In this document: positions 14,628-21,959 of the stretch, in pieces | How the letters are laid out: each line of letters begins with the position of its first letter | How positions within the stretch are numbered: position 1 is the first letter of the stretch | Source: an uncultured Selenomonadales bacterium | GTDB lineage: Bacteria > Bacillota > Negativicutes > Selenomonadales > Selenomonadaceae | Direction of reading: 5' to 3' | DNA: 43,557 nt | NCBI GenBank assembly: GCA_946411735.1 | Contig: CAMKFB010000013.1 | Location: 1 to 43,557 of the forward strand | Notes under the pieces: generated by a model | The model's input: the letters and a program-made list of their open reading frames with translations, nothing else | Databases searched by the model: none | What the model was told of the DNA's origin: nothing | Made by a program: the position numbers and the translations under genes

Positions 14628-14657
14628 AATAAAGGGGGCGGTCGCCGCTCCCTTTTT
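14628..14657. terminator. Bidirectional intrinsic terminator
   Basis: The arms AAAGGGGGCGG (14631-14641) and CCGCTCCCTTT (14645-14655) pair around loop TCG with one G-T pair. The hairpin is followed by a T run on + and, read on -, by TTTATTTTTTT. It lies between the RTX gene (+) and ricT (-) and can end both transcripts. Confidence 0.85.
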
Positions 14658-14677
14658 GATTGCTCCGCGCGGAGCGC

Positions 14678-15736
14678 TCAAGCGTCGTCGACATTAGGAC
14701 GGCGCGAATGAAAATTTTTGTCGCGTTGATAAGCCGATCGTTTTGAGCGCGGCTTATTTTTTTGCGGCGGTTTTTTACCGGGATCGCTCGGAGGAGTCGT
14801 CGATTGCGCCGTCGATTGAGGTTTCGTCGAAAAACGATTGCCGGGACGCGCTCCCCGCTCCCGATTGCCCGTCGAGCCGCGCCGCTCACTTTCACGTCGA
14901 TCGCCTTCGCGCCGATCATTGCGTCGACCGTCGCCGCGCCTCTCGAACGGCTTATCGACTTTGTTCTCGACCGGCGAAGGCGCAATGTTCTCGAGTTGCT
15001 CCTCTTCGATCTCGAGCTCCTCAAGTTTTGCCGCCGCCGCTTGATCGTCCTCGGCGTTTATGTTGTTGATTGTCGATTCGCCGCGACAGAAATTGCAATT
15101 GCCGTGATAATTATCGTCCTCGTATTGCAGGCAGCACATCAGTCGCCCGCAACAGCCCGAAATTTTTGCGGGATTGAGCGACAGGTTTTGCTCCTTCGCC
15201 ATTCGGATCGACACCGCCACGAAATCTCCCAAGAAACTCGCGCAGCACAGCGGTCGACCGCAATTGCCGATCCCGCCCATCACTTTCGTCTCGTCGCGTA
15301 CTCCGACCTGTCGCAGCTCGATCCGCGTTCGAAATACATACGCCAAATCCCGCACCAGATCGCGAAAGTCCACGCGCCCCTCCGACGTGAATGAAAAGAT
15401 AATTTTGTTGACGTCGAACGTAAATTCCACGCCGATCAGTTTCATCGGCAGCTTCCGCTCCGCAATTTTTTCTTTGCAGATTAAAAACGCTTCCTGCTCG
15501 TGTTTGCGATTGTCCGCGTGCTTTATCAGATCGTTCGGCGTCGCGCGACGCCGGATGCACCGCAATTGTATTCCGTCCGCGACAATCTCGCTCGGCCCTA
15601 AAACGATCTCACCGCACTCGAGCCCGCGCGTCGTCTCCGCTATGACCCAATCGCCTTTCTGCACGCTCGCCGCGCCCGGTCGATAGTATTCTATTTTCCC
15701 CGTTCGCTTGAATCGCACTCCGATTGCCGTCTGCAT
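14678..15736 (-). CDS. ricT: PSP1-domain protein RicT/YaaT
   Basis: RicT (YaaT) is a cytoplasmic protein which in Bacillus works with RicA and RicF in RNA maturation and developmental control. The PSP1 core is clear: the N-terminal MQTAIGVRFKRTGKIEYY, then two cysteine-rich stretches GGIGNCGRPLCCASFLG and KISGCCGRLMCCLQYE followed by CNFC. At 352 residues it is longer than Bacillus YaaT because of a C-terminal tail of about 100 residues, rich in Arg, Asp, Glu and Gly, then Pro/Lys, that looks disordered and possibly RNA-binding (inference). The start follows AAGGAGTG and immediately abuts the holB stop, so the two are translationally linked. Confidence 0.93.
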   Translation of the reverse strand: MQTAIGVRFKRTGKIEYYRPGAASVQKGDWVIAETTRGLECGEIVLGPSEIVADGIQLRCIRRRATPNDLIKHADNRKHEQEAFLICKEKIAERKLPMKLIGVEFTFDVNKIIFSFTSEGRVDFRDLVRDLAYVFRTRIELRQVGVRDETKVMGGIGNCGRPLCCASFLGDFVAVSIRMAKEQNLSLNPAKISGCCGRLMCCLQYEDDNYHGNCNFCRGESTINNINAEDDQAAAAKLEELEIEEEQLENIAPSPVENKVDKPFERRGDGRRNDRREGDRRESERRGSTGNRERGARPGNRFSTKPQSTAQSTTPPSDPGKKPPQKNKPRSKRSAYQRDKNFHSRRPNVDDA

Positions 15737-16708
15737 TCAAACACTCCTTCTCATTCGCAACAGCAGCGCGTCGCATATCAGCCGCAAATCCGCGTTCGTC
15801 GACAGCCGCCGTTGCGCCTCCAATGCTCGATCGAACATCTCAAATATTCGTCGCTCGCCGAATGCCTGTCGCCGTGTCGCCAGTTCGAATCGGACGTCCT
15901 CATTATACAGCCGCGCGTTCACATCCGCCAGCAGCATGTCTCGCAAAAATTTTTCGAGGCAAGTCAACCAATCCGATATCGCTCCGCGCGGATTTTTCGA
16001 CAATTCCTCCGTCAGCGCGAACACCTCCGCGATCGTCATTCGATCCAGCCGATTGAGTACGTCGAGTACGTTGCGCCGCATCTCCAAGCCGCCCTCCTCC
16101 GACAGTTGGAGCGCTCGCCCCAGGCTTCCATCGGCAAGCTCCGCGATCGACTCGTCGAGTCCGCGCGCGCGCAGTCCCTTCGCGATCTCCTCGACCGTCA
16201 GCCGATCGAAGTTGAGCGTGATGCATCGCGAGCGCAACGTGATCAGCAAATCCGAACGTCGATCCGTCACGAGTATGAACGCCGATCGCCCGACCGGCTC
16301 CTCGATCGTTTTGAGGATCGAATTTTGGGAGATCGCGTTCATCGTGTGCGCATCGTCGATCAGAATGACGCGGAGATCGGAGATCATCGGCTCGAGTGCG
16401 ATCCCGCCGAGCATCTCTCGAATTTGCGCGATCTTGATCGTCGGGTTCTTTGCGGTCGAGTCGGGCGCGATCCTAAACAGGTCGGGATGACTGCCCGCCC
16501 GCAACGCTCGACACGACGCGCATTTTCCGCACGGCGCCTCCGAAGACGATTCGCACAGCAACGCCGCCGCCGTCAATTCGGCGATCGTATATTTGCCGAT
16601 CCCGCGTACACCGGCGAAGATCATCGCATGCGGAAAGGAGCCGTCGGTTGTGATCGAGCGAAGGCGCTTTATAATGTTGGCATGCCCGATTATTTCAGTC
16701 CAATTCAC
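15737..16708 (-). CDS. holB: DNA polymerase III delta' subunit
   Basis: Delta' is a clamp-loader subunit of the DNA polymerase III holoenzyme. The protein has the AAA+ layout with MIFAGVRGIGKYTIAE (P-loop, residues 30-45), a zinc site with cysteines in CESSSEAPCGKCASC, and the sensor region ILIDDAHTMNAISQNSILK. Its 323 residues fit the family. The start is GTG 16708, preceded by AAGAGGTGAT. In Bacillus, yaaR-holB-yaaT is contiguous; here a 687-bp repeat region separates yaaR from holB. Confidence 0.95.
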   Translation of the reverse strand: MNWTEIIGHANIIKRLRSITTDGSFPHAMIFAGVRGIGKYTIAELTAAALLCESSSEAPCGKCASCRALRAGSHPDLFRIAPDSTAKNPTIKIAQIREMLGGIALEPMISDLRVILIDDAHTMNAISQNSILKTIEEPVGRSAFILVTDRRSDLLITLRSRCITLNFDRLTVEEIAKGLRARGLDESIAELADGSLGRALQLSEEGGLEMRRNVLDVLNRLDRMTIAEVFALTEELSKNPRGAISDWLTCLEKFLRDMLLADVNARLYNEDVRFELATRRQAFGERRIFEMFDRALEAQRRLSTNADLRLICDALLLRMRRSV

Positions 16709-16772
16709 CGGGAGCTATCACCTCTTAAAAAAATTGTCCCGCCCGATATGGCTTGTCGGCAACGGTTGATGT

Positions 16773-16849
16773 GGGCGCCGCCGACGCTCCCACCCACCGT
16801 GTTCGGCGCCCAACAGAGACTGCGATCCCACCCTGCGTCGGCGGCGCCC
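16773..16849. repeat. 15-bp inverted repeat upstream of holB
   Basis: GGGCGCCGCCGACGC at 16773-16787 and its exact reverse complement at 16835-16849 enclose 47 bp that carry CCCACCC and CCCACCCT tracts. It could form a long-loop hairpin in the holB leader. Confidence 0.7.
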
Positions 16850-17327
16850 CATAAGACGTGCCTGCACCTTCGAACGTTGGCGATGCCATTTGAATGTCGA
16901 TTGCGCCTTCGAACGTTGGCGGCACCCTTTGAATGGCGTCCGCGCCTTCAACCAGCGGCGATGCCATTTGAATGTCGCTTGTGCCTTCGAACGGCGTCGA
17001 CGCCCTTTGAATGTTGATTGCGCCTTCAACCGTCGGCGGCGCCATTTGACTATCGCCCGCGCTCTCGACCAGCGGCGGCGCCATTTGAATGTCGATTGCG
17101 CCTTCAACCGTCGGTGGCGCCATTTGACTATCGCCCGCGCCCTCGATCAGCGGCGGCGCCATTTGAATGTCGATTGCGCCTTCAATCGGCGGCGGCGCCA
17201 TTTGAATGTCGATTGCGCCTTCGAACGGCGTCGACGCCATTTGAAGGTTGATTGCGCCTTCAACCGTCGGCGGCGCCATTTGACTATCGCCCGCGCTCTC
17301 GACCAGCGGCGGCGGAGCCCGCCTTTT

Positions 17328-17378
17328 TGAAAAAATTTTTTCGAGGGAGGGTGGGTGGGGCGAAAAAATTTTTTTCTC
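17328..17378. repeat. Palindrome/G-quadruplex/A-tract element, copy 1
   Basis: On +, the palindrome GAAAAAATTTTTTC is followed by GGGAGGGTGGGTGGGG (17345-17360), four G tracts with single-base loops, and then CGAAAAAATTTTTTT. It sits just downstream of yaaR. The G-rich strand is the template strand of the yaaR-holB-ricT transcription unit, so the transcript would be C-rich here. Two further copies of this layout lie inside hisH and the hotdog gene. Confidence 0.75.
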
Positions 17379-17395
17379 GTCGCCCCCGTCGATTA

Positions 17396-17851
17396 TTACA
17401 TGTAGAGATCAACGAGCATGCCGCGGATCGCATCGTGCGACGCCACTATGTCAAGCTGCTCCGATTGCCCCAGGCGAATTTTTTCCGCCATCTCCTCCAG
17501 CTTGCGATCCACTTTGCGAACCGTCGTATACGCCCGCTGCCGCCCCATCCGATCCCAGCCCGCGCTCGTGTGCAGTTCGTACATCTGCGACACCGCCGCG
17601 CTGATGAAATTTTTGATCAGCGTCCGATATTCCTTGAGCTCGTCAAATGTCGGCGAACGCGACAGCCGCCCCGCCTGCTCGTCGATTTTTCGGAGCATCT
17701 CCTCAAGCTGCTCGTGCGTCGCGCCGTCCGCTTGCTCCTCAAGCAGCTGATCCGCAAACGACGGGTCCTTCGCGCTCACCTTGTGCGTCGTATCGCGAAA
17801 CGTCTCAAACGCCGAGTGCGTCGGCGTCGACGATACCATTTTGACCGGCAT
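17396..17851 (-). CDS. yaaR: YaaR family protein (DUF327)
   Basis: A 151-residue helical protein of unknown function, identified as YaaR by its C-terminal half (KEYRTLIKNFISAAVSQMYE, then KVDRKLEEMAEKI) and by its place upstream of holB and ricT, as in Bacillus. It has no signal peptide or membrane segment. The start ATG at 17851 follows AAAGGTTGTGAT. The promoter is TTGAAC-16 bp-TATAAT on -, overlapping the nif3 promoter on +. Confidence 0.88.
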   Translation of the reverse strand: MPVKMVSSTPTHSAFETFRDTTHKVSAKDPSFADQLLEEQADGATHEQLEEMLRKIDEQAGRLSRSPTFDELKEYRTLIKNFISAAVSQMYELHTSAGWDRMGRQRAYTTVRKVDRKLEEMAEKIRLGQSEQLDIVASHDAIRGMLVDLYM

Positions 17852-17869
17852 ATCATCACAACCTTTTCA

Positions 17870-17918
17870 TTGCAATCAATTTATTCATCGATTATACTGC
17901 AGCCGTTCTAAAGTTCAA
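17870..17918. promoter_or_regulatory. Overlapping divergent promoters for nif3-like gene and yaaR
   Basis: On +: TTGCAA 17870-17875, 17-bp spacer, TATACT 17893-17898, driving the nif3-like gene. On -: TTGAAC (reverse complement at 17913-17918), 16-bp spacer, TATAAT (reverse complement at 17891-17896), driving yaaR-holB-ricT. The two -10 boxes overlap, so polymerase should not be able to occupy both at once. Confidence 0.75.
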
Positions 17919-17935
17919 AATGAGGGGCGACGAAA

Positions 17936-18718
17936 ATGTTGAAAGTACAATCGATTGCCGACGCGCTCAACCGTTGGGCGCCGTCGAAACTGGCCGAGGA
18001 GTGGGACAACGTCGGAGTGCTCGTCGGCGATCCCGCGGCGGAAGTCAAAAAAGTTTTGGTTTGTCTCGACATAGGACTGCCGGCGATCGATCACGCCGTC
18101 GAGATCGGCGCTCAGATGATCGTCTCGCATCACCCGATGATCTTCCGCCCGATCAAAAACGTGCGGCTCGATCTCCCGCTCGGTCGACGGTTGAGAACGC
18201 TGTTGAAGAACGATATCGCCGTCTTCGCCGCGCATACCAATCTTGACTCGGCGGTCGGCGGCGTCAATGACGTGCTCGCCGAAAAGCTCGGACTGGTCGA
18301 CGTCAAGATGCTCGATCGCGAATCGATCGAACCGACGCTCGGACGGATCGGTCGATTGACGGAGGAAATGTCGCTGCGGGATTTCGCCGCCCGCGTCAAA
18401 AGCGCGCTCCGCGCGGATTACGTTCGTTTGGTCGACGCGGGAACCGGCGCAATTAAAAAAGTTGGCATCTGCGGAGGTGCCGGTGCCGACTTCATTCTGA
18501 AAGCAAAATTTTACGGAGCGGACGCGTTCGTGACCGGCGACGTGAAGTATCACGAGGCGCAAGCCGCCGTCGACAACGGCATTCATCTGATCGATGCGGG
18601 ACATTTTGCGACGGAGCGTCCGATTGTTGAGGTGATTGCGCAACGGCTCCGCGCGGAACTGCCAGAGTTGGAGGTGGAGACATTCGAGCGCGAATCCGAT
18701 GTGTTCTCGATAATATGA
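17936..18718 (+). CDS. Nif3-like dinuclear metal centre protein
   Basis: This belongs to the NIF3/YbgI/YqfO family of metal-binding hexamers, often annotated as GTP cyclohydrolase 1 type 2 homologue, whose role is unsettled. Visible signatures are LAEEWDNVGVLVGD near the N-terminus, MIVSHHPMIFRPIKNV (metal-binding His), FAAHTNLDSAVGGVNDVLAE, and the C-terminal DAGHFATERPIVE. At 260 residues it is the short form without the middle domain of YqfO. In Firmicutes it often lies near trmK/rpoD, which is not so here. Its stop TGA (18716-18718) directly touches the stop of the convergent PRC-barrel gene, with no terminator in between. Confidence 0.93.
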   Translation: MLKVQSIADALNRWAPSKLAEEWDNVGVLVGDPAAEVKKVLVCLDIGLPAIDHAVEIGAQMIVSHHPMIFRPIKNVRLDLPLGRRLRTLLKNDIAVFAAHTNLDSAVGGVNDVLAEKLGLVDVKMLDRESIEPTLGRIGRLTEEMSLRDFAARVKSALRADYVRLVDAGTGAIKKVGICGGAGADFILKAKFYGADAFVTGDVKYHEAQAAVDNGIHLIDAGHFATERPIVEVIAQRLRAELPELEVETFERESDVFSII

Positions 18719-20062
18719 TTATTGTATGCTTTGAGCAAGCTCGCCGAGCTTGGTCGCAAGGCGCGCCTTTTGATAAACGGCATCGGTGACCTCCGCGCCC
18801 TCCTCGACGATGACGATGCCGCCGTCGGTTCGAATGGTTTTCGTGGCGTGCTTGCCGATAAACATTGCGCGCTTATTCAGTAACTGTTCGTCGGAGGGTA
18901 CGTTTTTTGCGGCAGGTTTGTTGCGACTCTGCTTTGCCATAGCCGCCGCCAATGCCGCCTTCAAACGTTTTGCCTGTTGAGTTTCATGACTGCCGCCGCT
19001 CGGAGCGGGTTTCGGCTCGGGAATAGGTTCGGGTTTCGTTTTGATAACGGGATCGGGCGTCGGTTCGACAACCGGCTCGGGCATCGACTCGACAACCGGC
19101 TCGGGAATCGGTTCGACAACCGGCTCAGGCTCGGTTTTGACAATCGGCTCGGGCGTCGACTCGACAACGGGCTCGGGCGTCGACTCGACAACGGGCTCGG
19201 GAATCGGCTCGACAACGGGCTCGGGAATCGGCTCGACAACGGGCTCGGGCGTCGGCTCGACAACGGGCTCGGGCGTCGGCTCGACAACGGGCTCGGGCGT
19301 CGGCTCGACAACCGGCTCAGGCTCCATCATCGCCTCAAGTTCGACCGGCGCCGGCTCGGGCTCCGCAGGCAACTCGCTCACCGGCGGCACAATCGGCTCG
19401 GGCTCAACAATCGGCTCGGGAATCGGAGCAGGCTCGGGCTGCTCAAATGAAACGGCGACATCCTCCGAAGGCGGTTGGAAAGCAGGTTCGCTCGGAGGCG
19501 TCGCCGAATCAATTTGAACATCACGAACGTCCTCAACGGCGTCGAATCGCGTCGGGGCGTAGTAATCATCGCGGTCGTCTACAAGTTCAGTTTTTTTTTC
19601 CAACTCCGCGTCGATGACCGTGACCTGCTTGCCGAAAATCGCAATCTGATCGGCGGTGACTTCGATGACCGAACCGTCGGGGGAGGTGATTTCGCACTTC
19701 TCGATGCGCCCGTCGTCGCCGATATAAATCTCGGTGACCGTGCCCTGGATTATGCCGTTCTTGGTAATCGCCTTCGTGCCGATGACGCGAATATTCTCGT
19801 CGAGAAGGTTTTCGTAGTCGCCTGCATCCTCGAGCTTGAGAATGTTCTCGCTGTGCGTGATGGTGACGGCGTCGGAGCCGATGGCGATGACGGACTCGTA
19901 AGGAATGAGCTTGACGCCGCGGTACCAGTCGTCATCCTCGATGGTGATCGCCGCGACCAGCCCGTTCTTGGTGTCGATGAGCAGGGATTTGCTCAATCCG
20001 AGCTCGCGCCCTTCGGTGATGCTGATGACCGGCAAACCCAAAATTTCAACGCTTTTCTTCAT
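18719..20062 (-). CDS. PRC-barrel protein with long Pro-Glu repeat region
   Basis: The first roughly 170 residues contain two PRC-barrel-like units (VEILGLPVISITEGRELG; later RVIGTKAITKNGIIQGTVTE). These are small beta barrels common in Negativicute and photosynthetic proteins. A Pro/Glu-rich region follows, with 8-residue units PEPVVEPT/I/S encoded by a 24-bp tandem repeat (about 19040-19330), then a basic, Ala-rich C-terminal segment (RLKAALAAAMAKQSRNK). There is no signal peptide. ATG 20062 is chosen because GGAGGAATG lies just upstream; the frame is open to 20149 without a better start. It is last in a three-gene operon. Function unknown. Confidence 0.8.
   Translation of the reverse strand: MKKSVEILGLPVISITEGRELGLSKSLLIDTKNGLVAAITIEDDDWYRGVKLIPYESVIAIGSDAVTITHSENILKLEDAGDYENLLDENIRVIGTKAITKNGIIQGTVTEIYIGDDGRIEKCEITSPDGSVIEVTADQIAIFGKQVTVIDAELEKKTELVDDRDDYYAPTRFDAVEDVRDVQIDSATPPSEPAFQPPSEDVAVSFEQPEPAPIPEPIVEPEPIVPPVSELPAEPEPAPVELEAMMEPEPVVEPTPEPVVEPTPEPVVEPTPEPVVEPIPEPVVEPIPEPVVESTPEPVVESTPEPIVKTEPEPVVEPIPEPVVESMPEPVVEPTPDPVIKTKPEPIPEPKPAPSGGSHETQQAKRLKAALAAAMAKQSRNKPAAKNVPSDEQLLNKRAMFIGKHATKTIRTDGGIVIVEEGAEVTDAVYQKARLATKLGELAQSIQ
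19040..19330. repeat. 24-bp tandem repeat inside the PRC-barrel gene
   Basis: About twelve units of the type GGCTCGACAACGGGCTCGGG plus four more bases, encoding the octapeptide PEPVVEPT and variants. Neighbouring units near 19170-19310 are nearly identical, which suggests recent slippage; copy number could vary between strains. Confidence 0.85.
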
Positions 20063-20149
20063 GAGGCATTCCTCCAAATAATAGCCGGTGCTCAACGTGG
20101 AGCATCCGAAAATCGGCATTAGTCTAACAAAATACTGCTTTGAAGTCAA

Positions 20150-20863
20150 TCACACGGCGGAAAAAACCGATTGCTTTTTGAACTCGGCGTCGATCTCCGC
20201 GCGGATCGGTCGGGAGATTTTCGAGAAGGGAGTCGAAAGCGCGCGATGTTTTAAAAGAACGGATTGGACGACGCGAAGGTAGGCAAGATTCTCCCGGCAC
20301 TCCTTTCGAGCGGATTCGCTGCGCACGACCGCGGGCAATTTGAGCGCATCCTCGCAAACCTTGATCGCCTTGATATACGCCGCCTGCTCTTTATATAAGG
20401 AGCTGAGGTCGACCACGATGAAGGGCGCGTAATCGTCCTCGCGATAGCGCTCGAGCGCCTTCTGATAGGAGTAGATGGCCAGCTTGAAATTGCCGCCCTG
20501 CTTGGCGGCGTAGGCGAACTCTAGAATTTCATCGAGCGAATGAAGATGCTCCTCGACGGCGCTCAAATCCTCCTCGGTGATGCCGCTCTCGACCGCCGGC
20601 TTCGGTTTAATCGGCTCGGGCTTATCGTCGTCGGCGGTTTTTTTATCGGGCTTGGATTTGTCGATGGCGGCGGAGATTTTTTCGTTGGCAACGGCAAGAT
20701 GAGCCGCCTTGCGCTCGACGACGGTCGGACGCTTGGGCTTGACGATCGGCTCGCTCGAGATGGAAATTTTTTGTTCGATGGCAGAGGGTTTGCGCTCGAC
20801 GGTCGAAATTTTTATGTCCTCGACTTTCTTATCGGCGGGCGGATTTTTTTTTTCTGTCGACAA
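20150..20863 (-). CDS. TPR-like protein with charged N-terminal linker
   Basis: A 237-residue soluble protein. Residues 1-95 are Lys/Glu/Pro-rich and low complexity. The C-terminal half has paired helices typical of tetratricopeptide repeats (FAYAAKQGGNFKLAIYSYQK and YKEQAAYIKAIKVCEDALKL), suggesting a protein-binding scaffold. Its start overlaps the end of the upstream membrane-protein gene by 35 bp, indicating translational coupling. Specific function is not recognisable. Confidence 0.75.
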   Translation of the reverse strand: MSTEKKNPPADKKVEDIKISTVERKPSAIEQKISISSEPIVKPKRPTVVERKAAHLAVANEKISAAIDKSKPDKKTADDDKPEPIKPKPAVESGITEEDLSAVEEHLHSLDEILEFAYAAKQGGNFKLAIYSYQKALERYREDDYAPFIVVDLSSLYKEQAAYIKAIKVCEDALKLPAVVRSESARKECRENLAYLRVVQSVLLKHRALSTPFSKISRPIRAEIDAEFKKQSVFSAV

Positions 20864-21323
20864 TGCTCTGAATGATCGATTGAGCTTGCGCTTGATCGAA
20901 AGCGGGGCGCTCGCTCAACTTTTGCGCCTTGAGCTCGGCAACGCGGCGCTTGACCACATCCGCCTCCCGCGACGGCGTTCTTCTGATGTGCTCGACGATC
21001 GGCGCCTCTTCTTTCGGCTCGACGTTGACTTCGACATCGGGCGCTTGCTCGGCGACTACGGGCTTGGGCTTCGCCCGATAGACGTTGAGCACGGTCGACA
21101 GCAGCGCCGCGAAAACGATCATTGCGGCGAGCTTGACGAAAAAAATTTTGTCGACGAACGCCGAAGTCCGAAGCGCCGCCAGGCTGATCCCGATCGACGA
21201 CAGCGCGCAAAGTGCCAGCGCCTTGTATTTCAATTGGAAACCGAAGTGCGCGGCGAGCGCATGCAGCAGCACGATGCTCAAGATCATGACGCTCGGCACG
21301 ATGAGGAAGAAAGCCAAAAACAT
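20829..21323 (-). CDS. Small membrane protein, first gene of TPR/PRC operon
   Basis: About 164 residues. Three hydrophobic helices (MFLAFFLIVPSVMILSIVLL; ALALCALSSIGISLAAL; FVKLAAMIVFAALLSTVLNV) are followed by an acidic then basic cytoplasmic tail (PVVAEQAPDVEVNVEPKEE). ATG 21323 and TTG 21335 are both possible starts. GGAGGT lies only about two or three bases before the ATG, so the start is uncertain. No family recognised; its neighbours suggest a membrane-anchored complex with the TPR and PRC-barrel proteins (inference). Confidence 0.65.
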   Translation of the reverse strand: MFLAFFLIVPSVMILSIVLLHALAAHFGFQLKYKALALCALSSIGISLAALRTSAFVDKIFFVKLAAMIVFAALLSTVLNVYRAKPKPVVAEQAPDVEVNVEPKEEAPIVEHIRRTPSREADVVKRRVAELKAQKLSERPAFDQAQAQSIIQSIVDRKKKSARR

Positions 21324-21537
21324 TACCTCCAACAAAAATCATGCGGAAAATTTTTCGACGCGCCGATAAAAATTCCTGCCGTTGACGCCCGCGACGCCGA
21401 CCGATCAAAAATTGTAAAAAAATTTTTTGATCGAAGAAGGGAATTATGAGGCGATGAAGAATAAAGCAGGCAAGGAAACGCCGACAGGCATTCTGAACAT
21501 CAATCACAGTTCATTCAAAGATAGGAGAGTGTTGTTA

Positions 21538-21807
21538 ATGTCAGCAGAAGCAACCGCCGTCATCGAAAACAAAACCGGTATTCATGCACGTCCGGCATCG
21601 GTCTTCGTCCAGAAGGCGAGCTCGTTCAAGTCCAAAATCCAGATCAAGGCAAAAGGCAAGAGCGTCGATGCGAAGAGCATCCTCATGATCATGAGCATGG
21701 GACTCGTGAAGGGCACGGAAGTCACTCTCGTTGCCGACGGTCCCGACGAGGCTCAGGCAGTTCAGGAGCTCAAGGCGCTCATCGACAGCAAGTTCGGCGA
21801 GGAATAA
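21538..21807 (+). CDS. ptsH: PTS phosphocarrier protein HPr
   Basis: HPr carries phosphate from Enzyme I to sugar-specific EIIA proteins of the phosphotransferase system. The phosphorylated histidine is in TGIHARPAS, and the regulatory serine region KSVDAKSILMIMSMG resembles the Ser46 site used by HPr kinase in Firmicutes. The 89-residue length is right. ATG 21538 is chosen because AGGAGAG (21523-21529) lies eight bases upstream; an in-frame extension back to 21427 exists but is unlikely. An inverted repeat GATCAAAAA/TTTTTTGATC lies upstream. ptsI follows after about 150 bp. Confidence 0.95.
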   Translation: MSAEATAVIENKTGIHARPASVFVQKASSFKSKIQIKAKGKSVDAKSILMIMSMGLVKGTEVTLVADGPDEAQAVQELKALIDSKFGEE

Positions 21808-21901
21808 TTCGCTGCCTCTGACGGCTCGGGCTCATCGACTCTTCGATAGTCCGTCGTGCATCAACATTCGGCGAAAATATTATTGTCAACAATCTGATCG
21901 G

Positions 21902-21936
21902 AGGGAGGGGGCGTTTTTTCGGCGCCGCCTCCCTTT
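21902..21936 (+). promoter_or_regulatory. Hairpin between ptsH and ptsI
   Basis: GGGAGGGGGCG pairs imperfectly with CGCCGCCTCCC around a T-rich loop, followed by only three T. It could act as a weak terminator or a processing hairpin that sets the HPr to Enzyme I ratio. The ptsI ribosome-binding site GGAGG follows at 21947-21951. Confidence 0.55.
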
Positions 21937-21959
21937 GCATATCAACGGAGGAATTTTAC

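Larger units (their letters stand above)
16709..17395. repeat. 39-bp minisatellite region between yaaR and holB
   Basis: This non-genic stretch holds about eleven or twelve degenerate direct repeats of 39 bp (about 16853-17318). Typical unit pieces on + are CATTTGAATGTCGATTGCGC followed by CTTCAACCGTCGGCGGCG. Read on -, the units encode 13-residue repeats of the type MAPPTVEGAIDIQ, and a frame stays open from 17279 to 16725, ending 16 bp before holB. I see no ribosome-binding site at its first ATG and cannot claim it is translated. A perfect 15-bp inverted repeat (16773-16787 and 16835-16849, GGGCGCCGCCGACGC) lies at the holB end, and a G-quadruplex element at the yaaR end. Confidence 0.85.

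Noticed and set aside
16725-17279. 185-codon repeat frame on - (MAPPTVEGAIDIQ units) as a gene
   Set aside because: No ribosome-binding site at the first ATG, and other frames of the array are also open because the period is a multiple of three. Reported as a minisatellite instead.
16853-17318. CRISPR array
   Set aside because: Units are direct, contiguous 39-bp repeats without spacers, and no cas genes are present.
21427-21537. N-terminal extension of HPr or a leader peptide
   Set aside because: No suitable ribosome-binding site; standard HPr begins at ATG 21538 with a clear AGGAGAG.
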